From assembly GCA_017893485.1 (NCBI GenBank), contig CM030366.1, forward strand, positions 98,639,085-98,703,084: a stretch of DNA of 64,000 bases. Reading direction: 5' to 3'. A program made the translations under genes and the position numbers. Below, one piece after another: positions 1 to 9,523 of the stretch. A model generated the notes under the pieces. That model was given only the letters and a program-made list of their open reading frames with translations, did not search any database and was not told the DNA's origin. The stretch's first letter is position 1. Each line of letters begins with the position of its first letter. Origin of the DNA: Hemerocallis citrina. Taxonomy: Eukaryota > Streptophyta > Magnoliopsida > Asparagales > Asphodelaceae.

Positions 1-680
1 ACTCAGAAAAGCATTGTTACACCCCAAGCGAGATCTAAACGTCCCCGAGAACATCGATAAATTCTATAAGCCATTAAAAACCGGCGAACTTCTTCACAAA
101 GGTTGTGAAACTCAGTCTTCGAAAGTGGGGAGGGGGGGTGGGGGGGGGGGGGGGCTTGTAATATGGCTAGATATAGAACCAAATCACCGTTCAAATCAAG
201 CACGAATCTCAAAACTCTTAGGGGTCAAACGGTAATTTTCACCACAAGCGAGTCCGAAAATGAGAACTGAGTCTTTTCCTAGCCCAATAACCAAAAAATA
301 GGTTTGCCTTACTGGTTTAGGGTCACATCCCATTATAAATAAATCCAGATAATTTAAAGAGTGATTTGAATGTATAATTATTCCTAAGAGACGGTTTAAA
401 CCAAATCTCTTATCATGAAGGAATTTAAACTCTATTTCTTATCTAAAAACACCAAGAAGTAGAGATAAATGATTATCTCGAAACTGGTCCCAAATGCAAC
501 TATAAATACCCCAATACCCCCATCAGTATCAGGTAATCAGTATTTTCTCCAAAAAAACTCTATCATAATCTTTCATATTACTGACTTGAGCGTCTGAGGG
601 TTCATTGTCGGGACCAATACCGGTGTTTCGAACTTTTTGCAAGTCAGCAGCATTATTGAGAATGGTCAGCATCGAGAAGT
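1..680 (+). mobile_element. Gypsy-type LTR fragment
   Basis: A TATA box (TATAAATA, 501-508) is followed about 80 bases later by the motif TGACTTGAGCGTCTGAGGG (582-600) and a stretch ending in CTTTTTGCAAGTCAGCAGC. This leader is typical of plant Ty3/gypsy LTRs of the Tat group, just downstream of the transcription start. The same motif, diverged, recurs on the minus strand near 28.8 kb and 52.0 kb. No coding region of the parent element is visible next to it, so I read it as a truncated or solo LTR in plus orientation. The outer boundaries are not resolved. Confidence 0.5.
127..154. repeat. Poly-G tract
   Basis: An almost pure guanine run that includes fifteen consecutive G at 140-154, inside the LTR-like fragment. 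It could form a G-quadruplex on the plus strand. Its length is likely unstable and prone to sequencing error. Confidence 0.9.
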
Positions 681-1266
681 AGTAAAAATGTTAGCTTTTA
701 TTGATTCCAAAAGAATTCACAAATTATATGTATGCCCCCACACAAAATTAGCAGCAACCAAGTTGTTGTTGTTGATTAGTTAAGATGCAGATTTTATTGA
801 GCGCCTTGATATCAATATATCACTATTTTCTTTGAAAGAGTTAGACATGTCCATTTATTATTATTATTATTTATTGGAATAAAAAGAAAGTGAGTAATTA
901 CATTCCATTAGTAGGTCACAATTTTTATTTTTTTTTGGTTGATGCATCCCATTTTGAGATTTAAAGATCGACAAATTACAAAATATTTTAAGATAATAAA
1001 CTAGTAGTGTAAACTGTACACACATAGAAATAACACAAATTGGGGGTCTAATGATGCTGCCCATAGGCATGTGTGTGGGTTATTTATCAACTGTATAAGC
1101 ATAACCATCTAGGACCACATTGATTGAGGTCCAGCCATGACATGCTTGTTGCATGTAATGGGCCTGAGGAGTGTTGGGCTCCTTTGCAGCTGTAGTAGCT
1201 ATGCATGCAACACTTCAAACCAATGTTGGAGAAGGACTGAAATACTCATATAGTCAATTAGTCATA
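681..1266. other. No gene seen; small repeat remnants
   Basis: AT-rich sequence without a supportable gene. It holds a short (TTA)n run near 856-876. At 1030-1072 there is a diverged arm of the palindromic MITE seen intact at 3264-3871, with the shared words AATAACACAAAT and GGTCTAATGAT. Nothing else was recognised. Confidence 0.6.
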
Positions 1267-1432
1267 CTAGTAGTTTACACGTGCAATGCACGTCTTAATT
1301 AATATAATTTTTTTAAAATAAAAAATTCAGATTTGATCTAAAACCTCATTTACAATAGTTATGCACGTGCGTTGCACGGGTTGGTAGAAAGACAAATTAC
1401 ACTAAGGCCTTCTCCCATTATAGTAGTAGAGA
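1267..1432 (-). mobile_element. Mini-Helitron, 166 bp
   Basis: Read on the minus strand, the segment starts with TC (1432-1431, TCTCTACTACTATAATGGG) and ends with CTAG (1270-1267). It sits between a host A on its 5' side and a host T on its 3' side, which is the Helitron insertion signature. A perfect 7-bp hairpin (ACGTGCA/TGCACGT with a one-base loop, about 1280-1294) lies nine bases before the CTAG end. A second palindrome (CGTGC-GTT-GCACG) lies near 1365. There is no coding capacity, so it must be non-autonomous. Confidence 0.75.
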
Positions 1433-1459
1433 TATATCTTGCAAGTTCTAATTGAAAAG

Positions 1460-1840
1460 GTTTTCCAGAAGGCCTCTTACTCACTTAGAGTCTGCTCATT
1501 AAATGAGCCTCATTTCCAAAATATATTGGCAGAGATCCTCTTAAAGTCTAGATAAAAGGTCTGTTTAGAGAGCCAAGAGCCTCTTACTGTTTTAGAGATT
1601 CTTGGTTTTCCAACTGCATTCCTCTTTGATTTCCAAAAGAGTCATGCTAGAGCCACTACCAATTTCACTACATTTCTCTTCACTACCTTATGTGGCACAT
1701 TCCAATAGGTAGGGAATGATAGAGTAGGTGGGAGAACTCTCTAATAGGAGTATGCCACCTAAGGTAGTGAAGAAAATGGTAGTGAAATTGGTAGTGGCTA
1801 AAGCATTACTCTTTCCAAAAACATATGCCTCTCTCTCTCT
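1460..1840 (+). repeat. Dispersed repeat shared with 56857-57030
   Basis: The block runs from GGCCTCTTACTCACTTAGAG to CATATGCCTCTC and recurs in the same orientation at about 56857-57030, with the same order of recognisable words such as AGTCTGCTC and CCAAGAGCCTCTT. In this copy it is split by the Mutator-type MITE at 1639-1811, which the other copy lacks. Its nature is unknown. It could be a captured gene leader or a non-autonomous element. Confidence 0.6.
1639..1811. mobile_element. Mutator-type MITE with 9-bp TSD
   Basis: A 173-bp element with long inverted ends: left GAGTCATGCTAGAGCCACTA, right (reverse complement) GAGTAATGCTTTAGCCACTA. The inversion continues for roughly 55 bases per side. 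It is flanked by an identical 9-bp duplication, TTTCCAAAA, at 1630-1638 and 1812-1820. A 9-bp target duplication is characteristic of Mutator-like elements. The related sequence near 57010 contains the target once and no insert, which supports insertion here. It has no coding capacity. Confidence 0.8.
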
Positions 1841-2165
1841 CCCGACTTCCAACTTCCAAAGTTCCAAGCCAAGACTAAAGAGCGCGTCTTCCTCTCTGAC
1901 TCTCTCTCCCGTATTATGGCCCTCACCCTTCTCTCTCTTGAGTGAAATTCTATTCCGATTTTCAAAACAAAAAAAAAAGTTGAAAAAAAGGATAAAAACA
2001 CCTAGAAATTATTCGAAAAAGAAGAAGAAGAAGAACTTTTCTTGATTCTTTCTTCGATTCGATCGTTCAATTCAAGGTCAGTTGATTTCTCTTTGTTATT
2101 TTTTTTTTTTTGTAATTTAATTCGATTTAGGGTTTGTAATGTTGTTGATGTGATTCTGATTCGTA
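1841..2165 (+). other. Gene-leader-like sequence, no CDS
   Basis: A pyrimidine-rich CT stretch (1825-1945) is followed by GAAGAAGAAGAAG and then TTCAATTCAAG|GTCAGTTG (about 2069-2086). This resembles a plant 5' leader ending at a splice donor. Below it lies T-rich, intron-like sequence containing TTTAGGGTTTGT. No start codon opens a meaningful frame. Because a Helitron 3' end lies just downstream (2263), this may be a captured promoter or leader fragment, but that is inference. Confidence 0.3.
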
Positions 2166-2169
2166 AGTA

Positions 2170-2263
2170 ATTCGATCTTAGGTTTAAACTCAGACTACGT
2201 TTGAATTTTATTTTAAAAAAAACTATATTTATTAAGATGTGCATTGCATGTGTAAATTACTAG
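2170..2263 (+). mobile_element. Helitron 3' end (same family as 1267-1432)
   Basis: The sequence matches the 3' part of the mini-Helitron on the opposite strand. It has AT-rich sequence, ATTAAGATGTGCATTGCATG, a hairpin-like palindrome, and then ACTAG at 2259-2263 followed by a host T at 2264. The matching 5' TC end is not evident within the preceding kilobase. The element length is therefore unknown and could include the leader-like sequence upstream. Confidence 0.5.
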
Positions 2264-2487
2264 TGGCTTATAGTTGGAAAGGTAATTTCTTAATCTATCT
2301 CTCCTACGTCATTATCTTTGTTTATATTGTCGCGGACTCCTCGGTCTCTTTTGCAAACTGCCAATTGCATGTAGCTGCGTGACTAATCGTGTTACTCGTC
2401 TTGAATTCCAGCAGTAATGGTTGGGTTTTGTATCTTTTTGTTTTGATTGTAAAGAGGAGCCATAGGACCCAGAGTTAGATCAAAATA

Positions 2488-2777
2488 CAGGGCCGGCCCA
2501 AGGGCAAAACAATCAAAGCTAGCACTTTAGGCCTAAAAAAAATATCTAAAAAATAAAGGTAATCTCACATACCAAAAAGCCCGAAATAAGCTTCCTCACA
2601 TACCAAAAAGCCCAAAATTGATTATAATAATATAATAAATAATATTGCATCTCAAAAAGCCCGAAAGATAATATTTAAATAAAAATATATTAATTTTAAC
2701 AAAATATTATTATAAGGTTTTAAAATATCTTATTTTGGAGTTCGCTTTAGGTCTCAATATGTGTTGGGCCGGCCCTG
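2488..2777. mobile_element. hAT-like MITE with CAGGGCCGGCCC ends
   Basis: The inverted ends are CAGGGCCGGCCCAA at 2488-2501 and TTGGGCCGGCCCTG at 2764-2777. The AT-rich body (about 2560-2750) is closely similar to 58050-58200, the right half of the larger element at 56721-58216. This is therefore a short deletion derivative of that family. I see no convincing 8-bp duplication at this copy. The hAT assignment rests on the end sequence and on the duplication at the larger copy. Confidence 0.65.
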
Positions 2778-2990
2778 GATAACTGCAATGTGGATACTGA
2801 AAGAAAGAAAAACTGGGGAGAAGCATTATTGAAGGCAATTTGTGTGTAGGAGTATGCAACGTCAATTTCATTAAAAAAAATCAAACCCATAACTTAATTC
2901 AAAGTAGTTTAACTGAAATTTAACCGTAACCAATTGAATTAACTGAAACTAACCGAACCATATTTAATTATGAATTATTTTATGACTAAT

Positions 2991-3020
2991 TTGTTATTTG
3001 TTATTTGTTATTTGTTATTG
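2991..3020. repeat. Short tandem repeat (TTTGTTA)n
   Basis: Four to five copies of a 7-base unit lie in tandem, in otherwise AT-rich sequence with no gene. The remaining sequence from 2778 to 3263 shows no feature beyond a partial MITE arm near 3222. Confidence 0.8.
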
Positions 3021-3263
3021 ATCATCAAATTTTGCGGCATGTAGTTGTTAAAACTTTGAGATCTGAAATCTGTCACTTACTGCAGGTTGCTATTGGATCT
3101 GCTCGACAAATCTTTTGGCTGCCTACGAAAAAATATAGCTTTATTCACCCATGATATCCCACACCAAACGTTCTGCGGAAATTTTGTGGCTAAACTATTA
3201 CCAGCAAGATTACCCACACATTAGACCACCCATTCTGTGTTATTTCCAGGTGTGTGGATTTTA

Positions 3264-3871
3264 TGCATGTGGGCAGGATCATTAGACTAGAGCTGGCTCC
3301 ACCCTTGAGACCGGTGAGACGGCCGCCTCAGGCTCCCGGATGATTTACAATTTTAGGGGCTTCCAAATTTAGACTTCTCTTGTAAATATAGGTACATATT
3401 TTGTGCGTAAAATTTTTTTGTTATTTGGGGTCCTCAAAAATAAATATTTGGATCTTTAGAATTTTGTTTAAATTATTTGGATTTGGACTTGATTGAATTT
3501 GAGGCTTCAAATTTGGGTGATTTAAAAACAAATCCACATTTAAATCACTAGAAACTCAAACCCGAAACTCACATTCAAATTCAAACCCGAAAACCTTACC
3601 CTCAACCCGAAATCCGAAACCCCATTTAAAACAAACCATCTTTGACTTTTTCTTCTCAGTAATTCGATGATATATTTTTTTGCATATTTTGCTTTGAACA
3701 ATGTACAAATTTTTTGTATACATGTTCTTTTTATTTATATATAAATATATAGGGTGCCCATTTCGGGAGTTCCCTTCGGGCCCGCGGGAACTCAAGACCG
3801 GCCTGCATTAGACCACCCGTTTTGAGGCTAAATAACACAAATGGGTGGTCTAATGATCCTGCCCACATGCA
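3264..3871. mobile_element. Palindromic MITE split by a hAT-like element
   Basis: The two parts (3264-3287 and 3814-3871) together form an approximately 82-bp palindromic element. Its arms read TGCATGTGGGCAGGATCATT and the exact complement, ending GATCCTGCCCACATGCA. The interruption is the element at 3288-3805, bounded by CATTAGAC on both sides. A partial relative sits at 1030-1072 and another just upstream at about 3222-3255. The superfamily is not determined. Confidence 0.65.
3288..3805. mobile_element. hAT-like element, 518 bp, 8-bp TSD
   Basis: It is flanked by the identical 8-bp duplication CATTAGAC (3280-3287 and 3806-3813), the length produced by hAT transposases. The ends are imperfectly inverted: TAGAGCTGGCTCCACC on the left, and CAGGCCGGTCTTGAG on the right read as reverse complement. 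There is no transposase coding region, so it is non-autonomous. The insertion splits the palindromic MITE. Confidence 0.7.
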
Positions 3872-3991
3872 CGTAATCTATTTGCATGAGGGGTTAACAA
3901 GCAAAAGTCGAAAGCTCGAGAGGTTTGGTACCACTCCTAGCTGGTATACAAGCAGCCTTGAATATAACTTAGAGTAAAGTTTGTAATTTAT

Positions 3992-5316
3992 TTACAACAA
4001 CAATAAATCCTTTTTCCCAACTAGTTTGGGTCGGCTACATGAATCCTGATTTTCCATTCTGCTCGGTTTAACACAATATCTTATGTAAGGTCACAAGCTA
4101 TCATATCTTTTCTTACTGTTTCCACCCAAGTAAGTTTAGGTCTTGCCCTACCCCTAAATCTACTCTCAATACTTATCAAATCACTCTTTTTAACGGGGGC
4201 ACTACTAGGTCTACGTGTGACATGTCCAAACCATCTGAGGCGATTCTCTCTTAACTTATTTTGCTATACATTTAGCATATCTCGTATATACTCATTTCTA
4301 ATTTTATCTTTTTTGCTTTTACCACACATCCATCTTAGCATCTTCATCTCCACTACTCTTATTTTTTGAACATGTTGTCTTTGTTGTCCAACACTCTGCT
4401 CCACACATCATTGATGGTCTAACAGCCGTTCCATAAAAATTTCCACCAACTTCAAAGGTATATGTTTGTCACACAAAATACCACTGACACTTCTCCACCT
4501 AAGCAACCTTGCTTGGATCCTATGTATAACATCTTCAAAAAAATTTCCATCTCTTCGTATAATCAAAGCATAAATATCGGAAACAGACTATCTTAGGTAT
4601 CTCTTGACCATCAAGATTCACTACTTCCTCAATTGTATTCCGAATATCACTAAAATTACACTCCATATACTATGTTTTAGTTCTCCTTATTCTAAAGCCT
4701 CTAGCTTCCAAAGTTTCTCTCCACAATTCTAATTTAGCATTGACTCCTACTCTAGTTTCGTCCACAAAGACGTTGTAATCGGCAAAAACTACACACCAAG
4801 GCACATCTTGTATTACTTGCGTCAATTCATCCACAACCAAAGTAAAGAGGTAGGAGATTAAAGCCCAACCTTGATGTAAACCTACTATAATAGGAAAATC
4901 ACTGGTCTCTCATGTGGTTATTCTAATTGTGATATTTGCCCCTTCATACATATCCTTAATTACCTCAATATACCGAATACTTACTCTTTTTATTATTTAA
5001 CACCCACCATAGTATGTCTCTAGGGACTTTATCATATGTTCTTTCAAGATCTATAAACACCATATGCAGAGTTTTCTTATTCTCCTTATAGTTTTTCATA
5101 AGTCTCCTTAGTACATAAATTGCTTTCATTGTTGGCCTTCCAGACATAAATCCAAACTGGTTCTCAGACACTGTTGTTTCTAGTCTCAGTCTATATTCGT
5201 TCACTCTCTCCCAAATTTTCATCGTATGACTTATTAATTTAATACCTCGATTGTTGGAGCAACTTTGTATATCTCCTTTATTTTTATATATAGATACTAA
5301 AATACTCTTTCTTCAT
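3992..5316 (-). pseudogene. RTE-type LINE, 3' part (RT to tail)
   Basis: This is the 3' part of a non-LTR retrotransposon of the RTE clade, reading on the minus strand. Near 5222-5005 the translation shows RT motifs typical of plant RTE elements: SENQFGFMSGRPT, then VFIDLERTYDKVPRD. Further 3' the reading is broken by several stops, but the family end GGATTCATGTAGCCGACCCA (near 4030-4050) and a terminal (GTT)n tail at 3992-4003 are recognisable. The 5' continuation lies at 20454-21291, separated by the solo LTR. A 10-bp duplication, TGTAATTTAT, flanks the whole LINE (3982-3991 and 21292-21301). The family is about 3 kb, so this copy is 5'-truncated and dead. Confidence 0.85.
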
Positions 5317-5683
5317 TGTAACCCCTGTTTTCGTAAATACGTATTTTTTTGTGTATTTCGATATTTCAATTTTTTGTAAATTATTTTTTTCGTTCTTAAA
5401 CTCTTTTGTTAAAATTTGTTTTTTGATCTTCTATTAAAGTCTATTTATGATCAATAGTTTAGTTGTAGCTATTTTTCCAATGATTTTTATATTATAATGC
5501 AAACCCAATTATTCTTGTTATTATTACTATTATTATTTCTGCTATTGTTATTATTATTGTTATTTTTACTACTATTAGTATTATAATTTTTATTATTATT
5601 ACCTTTTGATTGTATATTAAAAATTCTATTTTTATTTATATATTTTTTCCATCTCTTATTGGATTTCTACAACCCAATAACCT
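5317..5683 (+). mobile_element. Solo LTR, 5' portion (outer, interrupted)
   Basis: The LTR begins TGTAACCCCTGTTTTCG directly after the duplication TTCAT (5312-5316) and continues until Element I interrupts it. Its other portion is 16590-20453. The start matches the reverse complement of the LTR ends of Element II (TGTAACCCC), so the two belong to related gypsy families. The segment contains an (ATT)n-rich stretch at 5515-5615. No internal domain is attached, which is why I call it a solo LTR, the usual product of recombination between two LTRs. Confidence 0.85.
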
Positions 5684-7200
5684 TGTAACGCCCCGAATCC
5701 CAAATACACTGAATTCGAGATGTTCTACAGGATCTTTTCACTTTCTTTAGTACAACTTTACAGGGAAATTAAAACTTTTCATCATACATCAGAGATTACA
5801 TCAATGTTACACTTTTCTTTTGCACAGCAGAAGCAAAATTTACAACAATTGAATAAAAGTACAACAACATGATATAATCTTTAAGCATCCATTCTTCTTT
5901 AATCTTTAACAAGTCATTTACCTGCATATAAGACTGTGGGTACGTCAGTTTATTCAACCGACGAACATTATACACGGCCATCCTCTCTATGCCGGAAATA
6001 GTATAACTTAACTTTCCATATTTAACAAACACAAACTTGTCACAATTCAAACTAAAGGGACTACCCTATTGATGTCGTGTTGTGATTGTGCACTTAATCC
6101 TTAATGCATTTATTTATGTTACATGACACTAATGCGCACTTGTTCGGATTCTATGCATCCCATACTACATAGGTCCGAGGGCAAGCCCTTATTCGTTCTT
6201 CATCTTTCTAGGGTTCAATCCCCCGTTATGACTTAGTCTACTACTATAATTACGGTAGTGTCTTAGATGTCCTATGATCTACGAGCCCATGTCCAGGCAG
6301 CCTGGAGGGGAATCCCATGCACTGACACGACGCATCGAGCAGGCAACCTATGGACAATTCAGCCTCCGCCATGGAACAATGGCACCACCCATAGCCACTC
6401 GAACATCCCACGAGCGTCGCCACTGGGACGGTACTCGGGAGCAGTATCCACGCCATGTCACGACACATCGTGAAGGACCTGTGAATACCCTCTCGCCGCA
6501 AATCCGTTGGCCCCCATACCCGTGTTTTTCTTCTACTTTCATCACATCTTCACTATGTACTAATCCTTAGTTTTATTAAAAATCATGAACAAAAATAATC
6601 TCTAGAGTTAGCCTCTCCATCAACCGGACATATTTGTTTATTACAACTTGACCAACCTTGGTCTAATTTCATTTCAATTCATTTCATTTCTCAATGCCGG
6701 GGAGACTTAGCTACTCTATTTCAATTTTCATTTCACAATCTTCAACTTATAAAATTTCCATATCGAGTTCTCATACTCATATGTACATTATCTTTTCAAT
6801 CCATGATTTCTCATTTTGTTCACAAGTCCATCATTGAGTTTGCATATACTCATCCATTATCACATCATAATAATTCTACATTACTAAACAATGTACACAT
6901 TTCATTTTATTCCACAAAGATAATTGCATCATGTCACACAACTACATTTCTTTTTGCCAAATCAACTCTTAATGTGCCAATTTACTTATTCTTTCAAGTA
7001 TAGTTTCATACCAATAATCTATTTAGAACCATATGTCTATATATGCTTTTTGACTCCAAACCATAGTTAAATTTATTCAAATAATACCCAAATCATTCTT
7101 ATAAAATTCCTTACATTTTTATGAGAATTACCATATTTTTTTTCACATTTTTTGGACATCTACAACTCCCAAAAAAAATATTTTTTTATAAATGCCGAAG

Positions 7201-7272
7201 GTAAGAATCGAACCCAGGCACAACGGAAACAGAGCCAAGAGCACCCGCCGCATGGCCGAACTGTGCTAGCGA
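7201..7272 (-). promoter_or_regulatory. tRNA-like Pol III module 1 in 3' LTR
   Basis: On the minus strand an A-box-like TAGCACAGTTCGG (7268-7256) precedes a B-box-like GGTTCGATTC (7214-7205) at nearly tRNA spacing. The order and distance fit an internal RNA polymerase III promoter of the tRNA type. A tRNA fold is not evident, so this is not called as a tRNA gene. Both Element I LTRs carry it. Confidence 0.5.
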
Positions 7273-7354
7273 TATGAAAGGGCGAATTTAGTATATATGC
7301 TTTCGGGTTGAAAGTTATATATATTTTCAAATGCACTAAAAAAAATGTTGTGAA

Positions 7355-7423
7355 CACAGGGTTCGAACCGCTCACCCCAGAGAAGCCAACCGCAGTTAGT
7401 GACCGCCTGAGCTAGTAGCTCGG
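7355..7423 (-). promoter_or_regulatory. tRNA-like Pol III module 2 in 3' LTR
   Basis: The minus strand carries TAGCTCAGGCGG (7414-7403), an almost consensus tRNA A box, and GGTTCGAACC (7369-7360), a consensus B box, 33 bases apart. It lies about 80 bases from module 1 and in the same orientation. It may be a tRNA-derived SINE head or a co-opted promoter. The matching copy in the 5' LTR is at 14877-14945. Confidence 0.55.
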
Positions 7424-9050
7424 GTTGTCATAATACCCAATAAAAACCCATATGTTTCATATTCGTACTGTTTTTAAAAGACAACTCGATGTTCAAATTA
7501 ACTAGGTTCATATTGCCTTTGTAAAAACTACTGAAAAATTTCAGATTAAATCCTCTTCATATGGTTTTCATAACAGCAAGTAAAAAATAATTTTTGCACC
7601 AAAAACATAGTTTTTTTTTCCACACAAATTAATGAATTGTTCATTAAGACTACTATACTTTTTATTTTCGACATTGAATAATCAATTAGTCTTCTAATCC
7701 CTTTTTATTCACAATTTTTCTTATGATAATTCACTGTTATTAATTCTTATTTAACAACACATATATTTTGGATTTATCCATACCCATATCAACATAAAGG
7801 TTTATTTAGCACATGAATAGGTAAACTCAAAACTACCAATTTTTGAGTGGTTCTTCTTTAATGATAACAAAATAATTTCATTAGTTCCTCTATGTCACAA
7901 TGCATACCATTACTTATCAATTAACATAATTACATCTCAATCATACAAAAATTCCTCTTTTCAAATCAAAGTGTACCCTTTAATCAATTTCATGTTTCAA
8001 TAATACAATTAACAAGCGTTCTCATTCATGCATCATGCTAGCAATATTCTTTAAGGGATTTTAACCACCATCATTCATTCATGGAGAATTTCACACACAA
8101 TTTAATTTAATGCTAGAATTGCATACAAGTTAATCACATCATTTCAATCAATTCATACACTAACTTCTCAATTAAAGTGTGTTCTTATTAGTATTTTTCA
8201 TGCATAGGGTTGGTAATTAAAACTAGCATAGGTTCCTACATTAGAAATATGAAAGTTTTACCCACCTTGTATGGAGAGAAAACACAAAAAGCAACCAAGT
8301 CCTTGTAAATGAAAGCACCTCCTCCTAGACAAAGCGCGCACAAGCTCCACACCAAGCAAAACCGAATGCTTCTTCTCCTTCAATGATGCCGGCCTCTCCT
8401 TCTCCAAGCAATCCCACACAACTCTCTATTTTTTTTATAACTCACACTAATATTAAAATAGGACTATAGTTTGGAAATATGAAATTGCATATGGAAATAG
8501 CCATGAGAGGGGGGGTATTTATACTAAAAGATAAGTGAAATGGAGGGCTAAGATTGCTTAGGTGGTTGTAGAATGGAGGGCCTAGATCAAAGTAGGAGTT
8601 ATGAAAACTACCCACATTCACAAAACTACCTCCATGATCACCATGACAAAAATCAAATCTCCCTCCAAAAAGAATGCATCCCGGCCTCATCAAGAGTGTG
8701 CATAGCACGTGCATGCAACTAGGCCAAATTGGTACCTTTTAATTTTGTACAAAAATAAAATAATGATAATTTAGTCTTCTACATGACAAGTTTAATTAAA
8801 ATAGATTACTTCATGGGCTTTATTTTTGGGCCAAAATAGTTTATTAAAATAAATAAAATAAAATACATTTGGGCTTTTAAGAAAAATGGCCTTTAATTAA
8901 ATTAAAATAAGGCTTTTTATTTGTTTAAAGAAAGGCTTTTGTACAAAATAATTGGAGAACAAATAAAAATAATTCAACCCAAATATTGCACGTGCACACT
9001 ACGTGCAAAATAAAATAATTTTCCATTAATTGAAAAATCAGGGTATTACA

Positions 9051-9063
9051 GCACTCCCTCCTT
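9051..9063 (-). other. Polypurine tract of Element I
   Basis: Directly next to the 3' LTR, the minus strand reads AAGGAGGGAGTGC, a purine-rich tract. This is the expected primer site for plus-strand DNA synthesis. Confidence 0.75.
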
Positions 9064-9154
9064 AGAATAGTTCCGTCCCCGGAACTACAATCAAGAGCGA
9101 GAAAACAAACAAAATACAACACACACAACAAGAACAAAAGATACAAAAATACAA

Positions 9155-9523
9155 TCAAGCAAAAAGCTCAGGATAGTCCTTCAACATCCTCTCCTCAGAT
9201 TCCCAAGTAGCCTCTTCAACCAAGTGGTTTCTCCAGACTACCTTGACCATCGGTATCGTCTTATTCCTCAAGACTTTCTCTCGACGATCAACAATCTCAA
9301 CAGGAGACTCGATGTAATTCAGGTCTAACTGCAAACCTTCCGGCACTTCAGGCAAATGATGACTCGGGTCTGGAATATAACCTCTCAGCATAGACACATG
9401 AAAGACATTGTGCACCTGAGACAACTCTTCCAGTAATTCAAGCCGGTAAGCAGTTTTCCCGATCCTTTTCAATATCTTATACGGGCCTATAAACCTCGGG
9501 GCTAACTTCCCGCCTTTGCCAAA
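9155..9523 (-). pseudogene. Element I pol C-terminus with chromodomain
   Basis: This is the last pol segment, downstream of the third in-frame stop. It starts with the integrase C-terminal region (RIGKTAYRLELLEELSQVHN, HVSML), typical of gypsy integrases. It ends in a chromodomain: VLRNKTIPMVKVVWRNH, then ATWESEERMLKDYPELF. In chromoviruses this domain directs integration to particular chromatin. The reading frame ends at 9155-9157. The segment is open apart from the upstream TGA at 9524-9526. Confidence 0.85.

Larger units (their letters stand above)
5684..9050 (-). repeat. Element I 3' LTR
   Basis: A 3367-bp LTR with TG...CA ends: on the plus strand it begins TGTAACGCCCCGAATCCC and ends GGGTATTACA. 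It differs from the other LTR (13207-16589) by scattered substitutions and by lacking an insertion of about 15 bases that the 5' LTR carries near 16232. The frames within it are shadows, not genes. It contains two tRNA-like modules described separately. Confidence 0.95.

Noticed and set aside
1728..2045. 105-residue plus-strand frame, Lys/Ser-rich
   Set aside because: It starts inside the MITE and runs through CT-rich and A-rich low-complexity DNA; no domain.
2480..2785. 8-bp target duplication for the short hAT-like MITE
   Set aside because: The flanks TCAAAATA and GATAACTG do not match, so no duplication is claimed at this copy.
6250..6570. Short frames on both strands, repeated at 13773-14093
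   Set aside because: They lie in the two Element I LTRs and simply repeat with them; no domain. A related block occurs in the solo LTR with broken frames.
7355..7423. A true tRNA gene
   Set aside because: A and B boxes are good, but I could not form a convincing acceptor stem or anticodon arm, and the sequence sits in an LTR. Kept only as a Pol III-like module.
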